Shown: piece after piece, positions 12,811 to 18,398 of the stretch
Numbering within the stretch: the first letter of the stretch is position 1
Layout of the letters: each line of letters begins with the position of its first letter
NCBI GenBank assembly: GCA_003485325.1
Contig: DMZI01000059.1
Location: 1-18,398 of the forward strand
Length of the DNA: 18,398 nt
Source: Desulfotomaculum sp.
GTDB taxonomy: Bacteria > Bacillota > Desulfotomaculia > Desulfotomaculales > Nap2-2B
Direction of reading: 5' to 3'
The notes under the pieces: model-generated
The model's database searches: none
The model's input: the letters and a program-made list of their open reading frames with translations, nothing else
Told to the model about the DNA's origin: nothing
Position numbers and translations under genes: made by a program

Positions 12811-13603
12811 AAGCTTCTATGGTATGACCCGGACTCCCTTTTCAAGGGATATTCCGGCAGACCATTTATACCAGTCAACCATGCTGGAAGAAACCCTTGG
12901 GCGGTTGAATTATGCGGCGCAGCGGCAGATGTTCGCGGTGGTAACCGGGGATTGCGGCACTGGAAAGACCACCGCCATCCGCTATTTTAAAGAATCCCTG
13001 GATGAAGCTAAATTCACAGTAATGTACCTGGCAGATTCCAAGCTGACCCCGCGTCATTTTTACAAAGGTCTTCTGGAACAATTAGGCTGTGAAGCCAAGT
13101 TCTATCGTGGAGACGCCAAACGCCAACTGCATAAAGAGATTGAACTTATGCAAGGTATTCACCACCTGCAGCCGGTTGTAATTGTAGATGAGGCTCACCT
13201 GTTGGACAGAGAAATGCTGGAGGAAGTCAGATTCTTACTCAATACCAAAATGGATGCCCGGAGTCCTATGTCCCTGATCCTGGTGGGTCAAAGTGAACTC
13301 TGGGAAAGATTTCAGCTACAGACATACGCCGCCATCCGTCAACGCATCGACATCCAATGCAAACTGCCACATATGGACCGCGCCCAGATGGGCGAGTATG
13401 TAAAAAAGCACCTGACATATGCCGGTGTTGAACAGGATATCTTTTCAGACAATGCGGTTGATGAAATTTTTCGGTATTCCAGCGGAACTGCACGTTTGGT
13501 AAACAAGGTCTGTACTCATTCGCTGATTTATGGATCTCAAAATAAGCGTCGGATTATTGACGATCATATGGTTAAGCTTGTTGTTCAGGGAGAATTGAGC
13601 TAA
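12803..13603 (+). CDS. ExeA/TniB-like AAA+ ATPase of the transposon
   Basis: 266 aa from GTG 12803 (AAGGAGG 9 nt upstream), giving the family N-terminus 'VFESFYGMTRTPFSRDIPAD'; ATG 12794 is too close to the ribosome-binding site. Walker A 'GDCGTGKTT' lies at about residues 49-57, Walker B 'VVIVDEAH' at about 125-132, sensor-like 'SLILVGQSEL', then 'RQRIDIQCKLPHMDRAQMGE' and a C-terminal winged-helix-like part 'FRYSSGTARLVNKVCTHSLI'. Such ATPases (TniB, IstB, TnsC, MuB relatives) bind target DNA and activate the DDE transposase. It overlaps the transposase stop by 8 nt (GTGTTTGA). The frame is intact although its partner is dead. Confidence 0.88.
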   Translation: MFESFYGMTRTPFSRDIPADHLYQSTMLEETLGRLNYAAQRQMFAVVTGDCGTGKTTAIRYFKESLDEAKFTVMYLADSKLTPRHFYKGLLEQLGCEAKFYRGDAKRQLHKEIELMQGIHHLQPVVIVDEAHLLDREMLEEVRFLLNTKMDARSPMSLILVGQSELWERFQLQTYAAIRQRIDIQCKLPHMDRAQMGEYVKKHLTYAGVEQDIFSDNAVDEIFRYSSGTARLVNKVCTHSLIYGSQNKRRIIDDHMVKLVVQGELS

Positions 13604-13631
13604 ATTCTCCCTTCCCCTTAAAGGGGATTTT
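13588..13631 (+). terminator. two stacked hairpins ending the transposon genes
   Basis: GGGAGAATT (13588-13596) pairs perfectly with AATTCTCCC (13603-13611) across the ATPase stop codon. Right after it CCCCTT-AA-AGGGG (13614-13626) is followed by ATTTT. The second is the better terminator. Confidence 0.6.
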
Positions 13632-13701
13632 GGCAGCAATTCCGTCAAGTTATGGACATTTAATACCGTCTATCGCTGGACATTATGTTCTGGTAGTAAC
13701 A

Positions 13702-13709
13702 GAAATATG
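13702..13709. repeat. right target-site duplication of the outer transposon
   Basis: GAAATATG, identical to 7121-7128. Together they mark an 8-bp target duplication in what was an AT-rich intergenic region. Confidence 0.7.
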
Positions 13710-13830
13710 CAGATACTGATTCCGGGTTGCAGCCAAAGGCGAAGAACCCTCATGAGATGGATCATTCGAATTTTAAGTTATTTTTTTGAACTATTATAGT
13801 ATTAATAAATCCTTTCTCCTTCTAAAAATA

Positions 13831-13868
13831 AAATGAAGCTCCTGTCAGAGCAACAGGAGCTCATTTGT
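13831..13868. terminator. hairpin terminator
   Basis: AGCTCCTGT (13837-13845) and ACAGGAGCT (13853-13861), extended by AAATG/CATTT. Apart from this hairpin, the stretch 13,710-14,014 holds no gene or site I can support. Confidence 0.6.
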
Positions 13869-14014
13869 TAAGTTCCTTTTGATTGTAAAGATTACATTAA
13901 TTACATGTATGTGTGTTTCTGTCAAATTATTTTATTGATTTTCGATCCCCGCCATAACATAATTAATGCTGTCTAAAGTAATGCTTATACTTAAAAGAAA
14001 GGCTCGGGTTTTCT

Positions 14015-14189
14015 TTATTCTTCCAGTTTCTTAAATAGCAATCTATAATACTCATTCAAAGCTTCATCTAGTCGCTCGACTGGCCGCTAAGATTTCCGGA
14101 TCCGCCAAGCCCTTTGTTTCCTCTAACTGATGCAGCTTCTGCCGCAGTTCTTCTATCCTTTCTAGTATCTCTTTTAACTCGGTAGTCAA
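14015..14189 (-). pseudogene. Spo0E-like aspartyl-phosphatase gene, frameshifted
   Basis: From a TTG at 14189 (GAGGGGG upstream) the frame reads 'LTTELKEILERIEELRQKLH' then 'QLEETKGLADPEILAASRATR' and stops at 14064. One base off, the DNA continues as 'LDEALNEYYRLLFKKLEE' to 14015. Joined, it is a normal ~57-aa Spo0E-family protein: coiled-coil hairpin, 'GL.DPE', and the S-x-x-LD signature. Family members dephosphorylate Spo0A~P and delay sporulation. The extra base falls within the S-Q-x-L-D catalytic motif, so the 41-aa product would be inactive. It could be a real mutation or a sequencing error. Confidence 0.75.
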
Positions 14190-14249
14190 TCTTTTTCCCC
14201 CTCGTTTTTGTCTTAGTTTTTCACGGGAGGAGAAAAATAACCGGGTAAA

Positions 14250-14284
14250 AAAGATTTAAGCCGCCTTTCACGGGCGGCATTTTC
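14250..14284. terminator. hairpin terminator
   Basis: GCCGCC (14260-14265) and GGCGGC (14273-14278) form the stem, with ATTTTCT on the right and AAAAAAG on the left, so it can act on both strands. It lies past the 3' end of the protease remnant. Confidence 0.6.
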
Positions 14285-14327
14285 TCATGATAAAAGCATA
14301 ACACATGTTAAGCAGATTTTGGTACGC

Positions 14328-14961
14328 TCATGATTTCTGTTGCACGCCGCTTTTGCTCGAAAACGTTATATTGCCTGCTTTTATAAATAATATAACAGCC
14401 AATACAGTAAACGGCAGTCCTCCGACAAAACCGGTAATAGCCGGACCGAGCAGCGTACTATGCCCGCCTTTTGCCAGAAAATATGGGAGCCTGACGCCGG
14501 CGTTTACAGCCGAATGGATCATGGCGGCAGGAATTACGCTCTTGGAAGCAGATACCCTCTCCAGCCAAGTTCTTCCCCCATTGTCGGAATAATATTGGCG
14601 ACTGGTCCGATAATTATGACCTGCAAAACAGAGATGAGAAGGAGTTTGTTCACAGAGAGTCCCACCGTACCTTTGGCATCTGCGGCTTCTTTCAAAGCTT
14701 TAAGCTCCGGGTCAAACGAGCCGGGAAAATCAGGAAATAAACCGCACCGCTCAAAAGCAATAGGGCCGAAGGTCCGAAATAAACAAGCAGATAATGTTTC
14801 ATATGCTTCTTGAAGTGCGGGCGCAGATACATATTTTGAAAGCCTTCCTTTGTAATAAGCCTTGTCAATACGTTGCCCAGCGCGGGGACAAACATGGCCG
14901 CCATAATGATTATAAGTGACCAACCGCTGCCATAGGTCAGACCGCAGATTGGTATCAGCAT
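14328..14961 (-). pseudogene. CPBP (CAAX/abortive-infection type) membrane protease, degraded
   Basis: Three minus-strand frames together resemble one CPBP protease. Part 1 (from 14961): 'MLIPICGLTYGSGWSLIIIM', 'PALGNVLTRLITKEGFQN', ending after 'LSGAVYFLIFPA'. Part 2 (about 14720-14534): 'LLISVLQVIIIGPVANIIPT' and 'MGEELGWRGYLLPRA' with the catalytic EExxxR motif, then a stop. Part 3 (14522-14328): 'MIHSAVNAGVRLPYFLAKGG' and 'TGFVGGLPFTVLAVILFIK', the last helices. The segment with the conserved Trp-His motif between parts 2 and 3 is missing. So there is at least one frameshift and one internal deletion. The live form would cleave within membranes. Confidence 0.75.
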
Positions 14962-15033
14962 AAAAACTATCTATCACATATGATTTCTTGTTTTCATACT
15001 ATACCATTAAATACCAGAGAGGGGGGGTTGCAA

Positions 15034-16074
15034 ATGATCAAATTAATTATCGACCCTGGGCACGGGGGAAAGGACAGCGGGGCCGTCGGCAATGGCCTGA
15101 AAGAAAAAAATCTGAACCTTGATATCAGCAAGAAAGTAGTTGATAATCTGTCCGCATATGAAGTTAACGCCAGTTTAACAAGATCTTCTGACATATACTT
15201 ACTCCTCAAGGAAAGATGTGATATTGCCAATAAACTGCAAGCAGATTATTTTTGTTCCATACATATAAATGCAGGCGGCGGAACGGGCTTCGAAAGTTAT
15301 GTCTATACTAAAGCTTCTCAGCAGACTGAAAAGCTGCGGCAGGTTATTCATAATACCGTCGCTGGTTATTATAAAAAGGCCGGCTTTCCGGACAGGGGTG
15401 AAAAAAGAGCCAACTTTGCGGTCCTGCGTGATACCAAGATGCCTGCTATCATACTCGAAAACCTTTTTATCGATAGCCCGAATGACTCAATAAAGCTTAA
15501 AGATGCCGGTTTTATCGACGGCCTGGCCAAATCTATAGCCAACGGGCTGGTATCTGCTTTAGGAATACCCTTAAAACCTTTGTTGAACAAAACTCCTGTA
15601 AAAGTTAAGGCCAAAGCAACTGTGGATCAGGCACGTTCTTTTTTGCACTCAAAAAATGTCCATGCGCCTGATTATATAGACATTTATATAAACACTGGGG
15701 AAAGGTACGGATTGCGTTGGGACGCCGTATTTGCCCAATCCTGCAAAGAAACGGCATTTTGGAGATTCGGCGGCGATGTGTCGCCTAACCAGAATAACTT
15801 TTGCGGACTTGGAACATTCGACGGAAAACCCGGTGCTTCCTTTTCAAGTCCCTGTGACGGTATTGAAGCCCAATTCCAACACTGGCACGTATATTATTAC
15901 GGCGGCGATTTGCCGGCAGGGGTTAAAGAGTTAGACCCGCGCAGGAATGCAGTACTTAGTTCCGGTAATGCGGGCACACTGCAATATGTCGAGGATTTGG
16001 GCGGCCATTGGGCTCCTTCGAAAGATTATGGCGCCAGTATTGTCAATGATTATTTAGCGCCTATGCTAAAATAG
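15034..16074 (+). CDS. N-acetylmuramoyl-L-alanine amidase with C-terminal glucosaminidase-like domain
   Basis: 346 aa from ATG 15034 (GAGGGGGGG 6 nt upstream). Residues 1-185 form an Amidase_3 domain: zinc ligands H10 ('IIDPGHGGKDSGA'), E24 and H77 ('SIHINAGGG'), and catalytic E142 ('PAIILENLFID'). This cuts the bond between muramic acid and the peptide stem. A basic linker ('NKTPVKVKAKATVDQARSFL') leads to a C-terminal domain, residues ~220-346, with 'AVFAQSCKETAFWRFGGDVS' and 'NNFCGLGTFDGKPGASF', resembling N-acetylglucosaminidase/lysozyme-like folds with a candidate catalytic Glu. There is no signal peptide, as in the mother-cell lysis enzyme CwlC or in phage endolysins. It is a single gene followed by a terminator. 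Confidence 0.88.
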   Translation: MIKLIIDPGHGGKDSGAVGNGLKEKNLNLDISKKVVDNLSAYEVNASLTRSSDIYLLLKERCDIANKLQADYFCSIHINAGGGTGFESYVYTKASQQTEKLRQVIHNTVAGYYKKAGFPDRGEKRANFAVLRDTKMPAIILENLFIDSPNDSIKLKDAGFIDGLAKSIANGLVSALGIPLKPLLNKTPVKVKAKATVDQARSFLHSKNVHAPDYIDIYINTGERYGLRWDAVFAQSCKETAFWRFGGDVSPNQNNFCGLGTFDGKPGASFSSPCDGIEAQFQHWHVYYYGGDLPAGVKELDPRRNAVLSSGNAGTLQYVEDLGGHWAPSKDYGASIVNDYLAPMLK

Positions 16075-16115
16075 TAAACTATGCTTTGATTAGTGAAACA
16101 TCTCCTAAAAATAAA

Positions 16116-16149
16116 AGGACTGCAGATTTTCTACAGTCCTAATTTTATT
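16116..16149 (+). terminator. rho-independent terminator of the amidase gene
   Basis: AGGACTG (16116-16122) and CAGTCCT (16134-16140), followed by AATTTTATTT, 42 nt after the amidase stop. Confidence 0.8.
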
Positions 16150-16156
16150 TCTGTAA

Positions 16157-16486
16157 AGAGTAGTTAATGAACATCTATATCAAACTCAAACTACCTACCC
16201 AGATTTCCGTCCACGGGAACATCCGGATTTTGATAGTTGGCATACAAGTGGGGTATGGGGAAATGAAAGCCCTGTTTCAGCAGAAGAAATTTTAGGAAAA
16301 GATCCCACGATAGAAATTGATTGGCTAATTAATTATAATGAAAAAAACTGGATGGGACCTTCAAGGGAAGGACTTTTGGACGTTATTTCTCAGGCTGTTA
16401 GTCGTAATTTTGAGTGGAGTTGGAAATTGGTTGATGCTCTTGTTTTTAAAATTAGCCCAATTCTGGCTTCATGCTTTATCAATTAG
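16157..16486 (+). pseudogene. internal fragment of a large protein, possibly defence-type
   Basis: The open frame, closed by stops at 16154 and 16484, gives 'PDFRPREHPDFDSWHTSGVW', 'GNESPVSAEEILGKDPTIEI' and 'DWLINYNEKNWMGPSREGLL', then 'DVISQAVSRNFEWSWKLVDA'. It has no start codon with a ribosome-binding site and ends abruptly. The 'EHPDF...SG..G..SPVS.EEIL...P..I...L.....W.GPSREGL' pattern resembles a segment of large SIR2/STAND-type NTPase proteins of anti-phage systems; this is a recollection of style, not a confirmed match. It is a remnant cut at both ends and abuts another remnant. Confidence 0.45.
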
Positions 16487-16540
16487 AAGAAAGAATACAG
16501 AAGAATGGACAGGCATTCCTAATGAATATAGAAGCAATTT

Positions 16541-16833
16541 GACGGCGGGAAAACTGCCTGTCCCTGGCGGGTATTTACAAGCCGAAAAAGAACATGGAGG
16601 AAAGCACCCCGCCCGCCGCTTTGATGCAGTACCTCAAGGACTACCCGCAAATAACCGAAATTGCCCTGCATCTGGACAACGACGCCGCCGGGCGGCTGGC
16701 GGCGGAGACCATCAAGGCCCTCCTTCCCTCCACCTGTACCATTTCTGACGAGCCACCCAAGCGCGGAAAGGATTACAACGACTATTTAAGGATTGTATTA
16801 AGGACACGGCAGCCAAATAGGATGGAAAAATGA
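16541..16833 (+). pseudogene. C-terminal remnant of DUF3991/TOPRIM mobile-element protein
   Basis: The frame opens after a stop and reads 'NCLSLAGIYKPKKNMEESTP', 'PAALMQYLKDYPQITEIALH' and 'LDNDAAGRLAAETIKALLPS', then 'ISDEPPKRGKDYNDYLRIVL'. 'LxLDNDxAGRxAA' followed by 'P..GKDYND.L' is the TOPRIM end of DUF3991-type primase/relaxase-associated proteins carried by integrative conjugative elements. The N-terminal several hundred residues are absent. ATG 16594 would give 79 aa but lies inside the conserved segment, so this is a fragment. It marks a former conjugative element. Confidence 0.7.
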
Positions 16834-16867
16834 TTGCTTTAGCTGTTTTACAAAAAATACAAATTCC

Positions 16868-16896
16868 TTGATTTGTGTTATCGTATATGATAACAT
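16868..16896 (+). promoter_or_regulatory. promoter with palindromic operator for the toxin-antitoxin pair
   Basis: TTGATT (16868-16873), a 17-bp gap, and TAACAT (16891-16896) fit a sigma-A promoter. Across the gap and -10 box lies TGTTATC-GTATAT-GATAACA (16876-16895), a perfect 7-bp-arm palindrome. This is where an XRE antitoxin would bind to repress its own operon. Confidence 0.7.
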
Positions 16897-16936
16897 TATG
16901 GTGAGGTGGAGCATATACTAAGATTAGAGGTGTATC

Positions 16937-17293
16937 ATGGATTGGCAGGTGGAATACTATAAAAAGGAAAACGGAGATATTCCCGTGCTGGATTTTCTGC
17001 TGTCGTTGGAAACAAAAATGCGGGCGAAAGCCTTTAGCGAAATAGAACTGCTTGAAAAGCATGAGCCTGATTTAAGGGTACCTTACGTAAAGCCCGTAAA
17101 AGGTAAAGGTCTTTTTGAATTGAGAATCAAGTTCGCCTCGGATATTAGCAGGATTTTCTATTTCACATACCGTCAGAAAACTTTTGTGCTGCTTCATGGT
17201 TTCACCAAAAAAACTCAAAAAACTCCGCAAAGAGAGATTGAACGGGCACTGCGTTATAAAGAAGATTATGAAAGAAGGTGTGACAATGAGTAA
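16937..17293 (+). CDS. RelE/HigB-type (Gp49-like) toxin
   Basis: 118 aa, full length for the phage-derived Gp49-like/HigB group. 'MDWQVEYYKKENGDIPVLDF', 'LLSLETKMRAKAFSEIELLE' and 'PYVKPVKGKGLFELRIKFAS' lead to 'DISRIFYFTYRQKTFVLLHG' and 'FTKKTQKTPQREIERALRYK'. This is the classic order for ribosome-dependent mRNA interferases (RelE fold), with the conserved 'LFELR', 'RIFYF' and 'LLHGFTKKTQKTP' stretches. AGAGGTG precedes the ATG. Toxin-first order, as in higBA. The stop overlaps the antitoxin start by 8 nt (ATGAGTAA), so the partners are translationally coupled. Confidence 0.9.
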   Translation: MDWQVEYYKKENGDIPVLDFLLSLETKMRAKAFSEIELLEKHEPDLRVPYVKPVKGKGLFELRIKFASDISRIFYFTYRQKTFVLLHGFTKKTQKTPQREIERALRYKEDYERRCDNE

Positions 17294-17570
17294 GGCAGGA
17301 GCAAAGTTTTCCGAAGTGAAAGAGCTTTTGATGAAGGACGAAGAATTCAAAGCGGAATACGAAAAGCTGAAACCGCGCTATGATGTGATTTCGCAAATCA
17401 TTGAAGCACGCACCAGCCAAAATATTACCCAGGAAGAATTGGCGCTTCGGGTTGGGACCCAGAAATCCAATATCAGCCGCCTGGAAAGCGGAACGTACAA
17501 TCCATCACTGGATTTTCTGGCGAAGGTTGCCCGCTCCCTCGGCAAAGAGGTACATGTTACGTTGAAATAA
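17286..17570 (+). CDS. HigA-type XRE antitoxin
   Basis: 94 aa from ATG 17286 (AAGAAGG 7 nt upstream); an earlier ATG at 17268 has no such site. The N-terminal third ('FSEVKELLMKDEEFKAEYEK') is a toxin-contacting helical region. The rest is an HTH: 'QIIEARTSQNITQEELALRV', 'GTQKSNISRLESGTYNPSLD' and 'FLAKVARSLGKEVHVTLK'. It should neutralise the toxin and, with it, bind the palindrome at 16876-16895. A terminator follows 54 nt after its stop, so the pair is a complete, self-contained module. Confidence 0.9.
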   Translation: MSKAGAKFSEVKELLMKDEEFKAEYEKLKPRYDVISQIIEARTSQNITQEELALRVGTQKSNISRLESGTYNPSLDFLAKVARSLGKEVHVTLK

Positions 17571-17623
17571 AAAATACGAGAAAATCATAAAGAAGTTTGT
17601 GATAGCACAGATGATTAATAATT

Positions 17624-17650
17624 AAGGCACTGAGAGATCAGCGCCTTTTT
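17624..17650 (+). terminator. rho-independent terminator of the toxin-antitoxin operon
   Basis: AAGGC-A-CTGA-GAGA-TCAG-C-GCCTT, then TTT: a 9-bp stem with one A/C mismatch followed by T-rich sequence. Confidence 0.8.
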
Positions 17651-17693
17651 CTATTATGTTGAGAAAATGTTAGTAATAAGGACTGTAATTCGT

Positions 17694-17721
17694 TGATTCG
17701 GGGGAAGAAGTATAATATGAT
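17694..17721 (+). promoter_or_regulatory. putative promoter for the Phd-like remnant
   Basis: TTGATT (17694-17699), 16 bp, TATGAT (17716-17721). A TATAAT at 17711 is at the wrong distance. Confidence 0.4.
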
Positions 17722-17748
17722 TAGATTGTTATTATAAGGAAAATAAGA

Positions 17749-17923
17749 TTGAAACTATTGAGTATTCGACAGAATTACAATGGGTTTGCGCCTTTCCGTA
17801 AAGTCCGCTGGGATGGTATTATATTACAAAAATGGTGCGGGAGATCTTGTGCTCATGAGTATAGAGGCGTTTACCCTCCGTAAAAAGGAAGATCGTTTGG
17901 CTAGCAGCCTGTCTGAATATTAA
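17749..17923 (+). pseudogene. Phd/YefM-type antitoxin, frameshifted, no toxin
   Basis: From TTG 17749 (GGAAAATAAGA upstream) the frame gives 'LKLLSIRQNYNGFAPF', which matches the 'DLRNNYNEF' start of YefM/Phd antitoxins. The remainder is in another frame: 'KSAGMVLYYKNGAGDLVLMS' and 'IEAFTLRKKEDRLASSLSEY', which matches the family core '(F/Y)ITKNG.GDLV(V/L)MS(I/M)E.(Y/F)'. The shift falls near 17795-17800. An ATG at 17780 or 17813 could give a truncated 47- or 36-aa product. No toxin gene follows. It is probably the dead half of a former pair. Confidence 0.65.
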
Positions 17924-17968
17924 CATTTAGAAGGATAACTAGCATATGATGGCGAAATATACAATATT

Positions 17969-18398
17969 ATGATCAAAGGATACAAACATTACGACCCTAA
18001 TGAATCATACCTTTTCCCTCCGTCACCGCACGACTGGCTGCCTAAAAACAACCTCATCCACTTCATTAACGATCTTGTTGACAATCTTGATTTATCAATA
18101 ATTCATAAAGACTATGAAAAGGAGCTAAGAGGATAACCGCCATATCATCCGGCGCTGATGAAAAAAATCATGTTCTATGCATACTGCCGGGGTATCTTTA
18201 CTTCCAGAAAGATTGCCAACCACCTTATTAAGGACGCAGCCTTTATTGCCTTGGCCGGGGGAAACAAACCAAACTTTCGAACAATCAACGAATTCAGGCG
18301 GCGGCACATCAAATTATTGCCCTGTGTTTTTGTCCTGATTTTAAAAATGTGTGAAAAAGCCGGATTAGTTGGTTTAAAACACGCCTGTTTAGACGGAA
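17969..18398 (+). pseudogene. IS1182-family transposase, early stop, cut by window end
   Basis: 'MIKGYKHYDPNESYLFPPSP', 'HDWLPKNNLIHFINDLVDNL' and 'DLSIIHKDYEKELRG', then TAA at 18134-18136, then in the same frame 'PPYHPALMKKIMFYAYCRGI', 'FTSRKIANHLIKDAAFIALA' and 'GGNKPNFRTINEFRRRHIKL', ending at the window edge with 'HACLDG'. This is the N-terminal half (DUF772-type) of IS1182 transposases, in which 'GRPAYHP' is usual where the stop now stands. A single CAA-to-TAA change explains the stop. The first catalytic Asp is the D of 'LDG' at the very end. The rest of the insertion sequence lies outside the window. Confidence 0.8.

Larger units (their letters stand above)
7129..13701. mobile_element. 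DUF6431 / DDE transposase / ExeA-TniB ATPase transposon (inactivated)
   Basis: Three genes on the plus strand: a zinc-ribbon DUF6431 protein, a Mu/TniA-like DDE transposase and an ExeA/TniB-like AAA+ ATPase. The ends carry inverted matches: TGTTACTA (7130-7137) with TAGTAACA (13694-13701); GGAATTGCTG (7176-7185) with CAGCAATTCC (13634-13643); and AATGGTCATATCTTGA (7191-7206) with TCAAGTTATGGACATT (13645-13660, 13 of 16). GAAATATG flanks both ends. The total span of 6,573 bp includes a 3,560-bp RIT element, so the ancestral transposon was about 3.0 kb. The transposase carries two frameshifts plus the RIT, so the element cannot move on its own product. Confidence 0.8.

Noticed and set aside
16338..16748. 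136-aa frame starting 'MKKTGWDLQG'
   Set aside because: It crosses two remnants in a frame different from either recognisable segment.
1..18398. CRISPR array, tRNA or rRNA genes
   Set aside because: No regularly spaced repeats and no tRNA- or rRNA-like segments were found on reading through.

Overview
The window looks like a chromosomal segment of an endospore-forming, anaerobic, Gram-positive clostridium. The best guess is the Peptococcaceae / Desulfotomaculum-Pelotomaculum group; this is inferred from gene content, not from a marker gene. Support comes from several very small spore-associated proteins (YjcZ-like, DUF1540, DUF1657), a broken Spo0E-like gene, a broken DUF421/YetF-like gene, a signal-less amidase of the CwlC kind, a Mop-type molybdate-binding protein and a double-cubane-cluster reductase of strict anaerobes.

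Layout. Positions 1-3,311 hold a REP-like edge, a DUF3298 protein (minus strand), a GDT1/UPF0016 cation transporter, a DUF421 remnant, an unknown 91-aa protein, an undecaprenol/diacylglycerol kinase and a GyrI-like ligand-binding protein. Positions 3,390-4,830 are a minus-strand block of tiny genes (DUF1657, DUF1540, YjcZ-like, mop), most followed by a hairpin terminator. A start-less XRE regulator remnant and the double-cubane reductase follow, ending in two terminators. Positions 6,642-7,128 are non-coding but rich in inverted repeats.

Positions 7,129-13,701 are a nested mobile element. The outer element is a DUF6431 / DDE transposase / ExeA-TniB-type ATPase transposon with an 8-bp target duplication. 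Its transposase gene carries a second element of 3,560 bp: three overlapping tyrosine recombinase genes between 110-bp inverted repeats, which is a RIT (recombinase-in-trio) element. The RIT sits immediately after the codon for the transposase's first catalytic aspartate. Removing it restores the sequence encoding HSDIKYGP, so the empty site can be read directly. The predicted excised circle would have a junction that is an almost perfect 238-bp dyad. The Shine-Dalgarno of the first recombinase is buried in a hairpin topped by a C(UUCG)G loop. The transposase also carries two frameshifts, so the outer element can no longer move by itself, while the RIT looks intact.

Positions 13,702-18,398 are largely decayed accessory DNA: a frameshifted Spo0E-like gene, a broken CPBP protease, a possible defence-protein fragment, the end of a TOPRIM/DUF3991 mobile-element protein, a frameshifted Phd antitoxin and an IS1182-family transposase with an early stop that runs off the window. 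Intact genes here are the amidase/glucosaminidase and a HigBA-type toxin-antitoxin pair with a clear promoter-operator. No rRNA, tRNA or CRISPR array was seen. All family calls are by eye from translated sequence and motifs; no database search was run.
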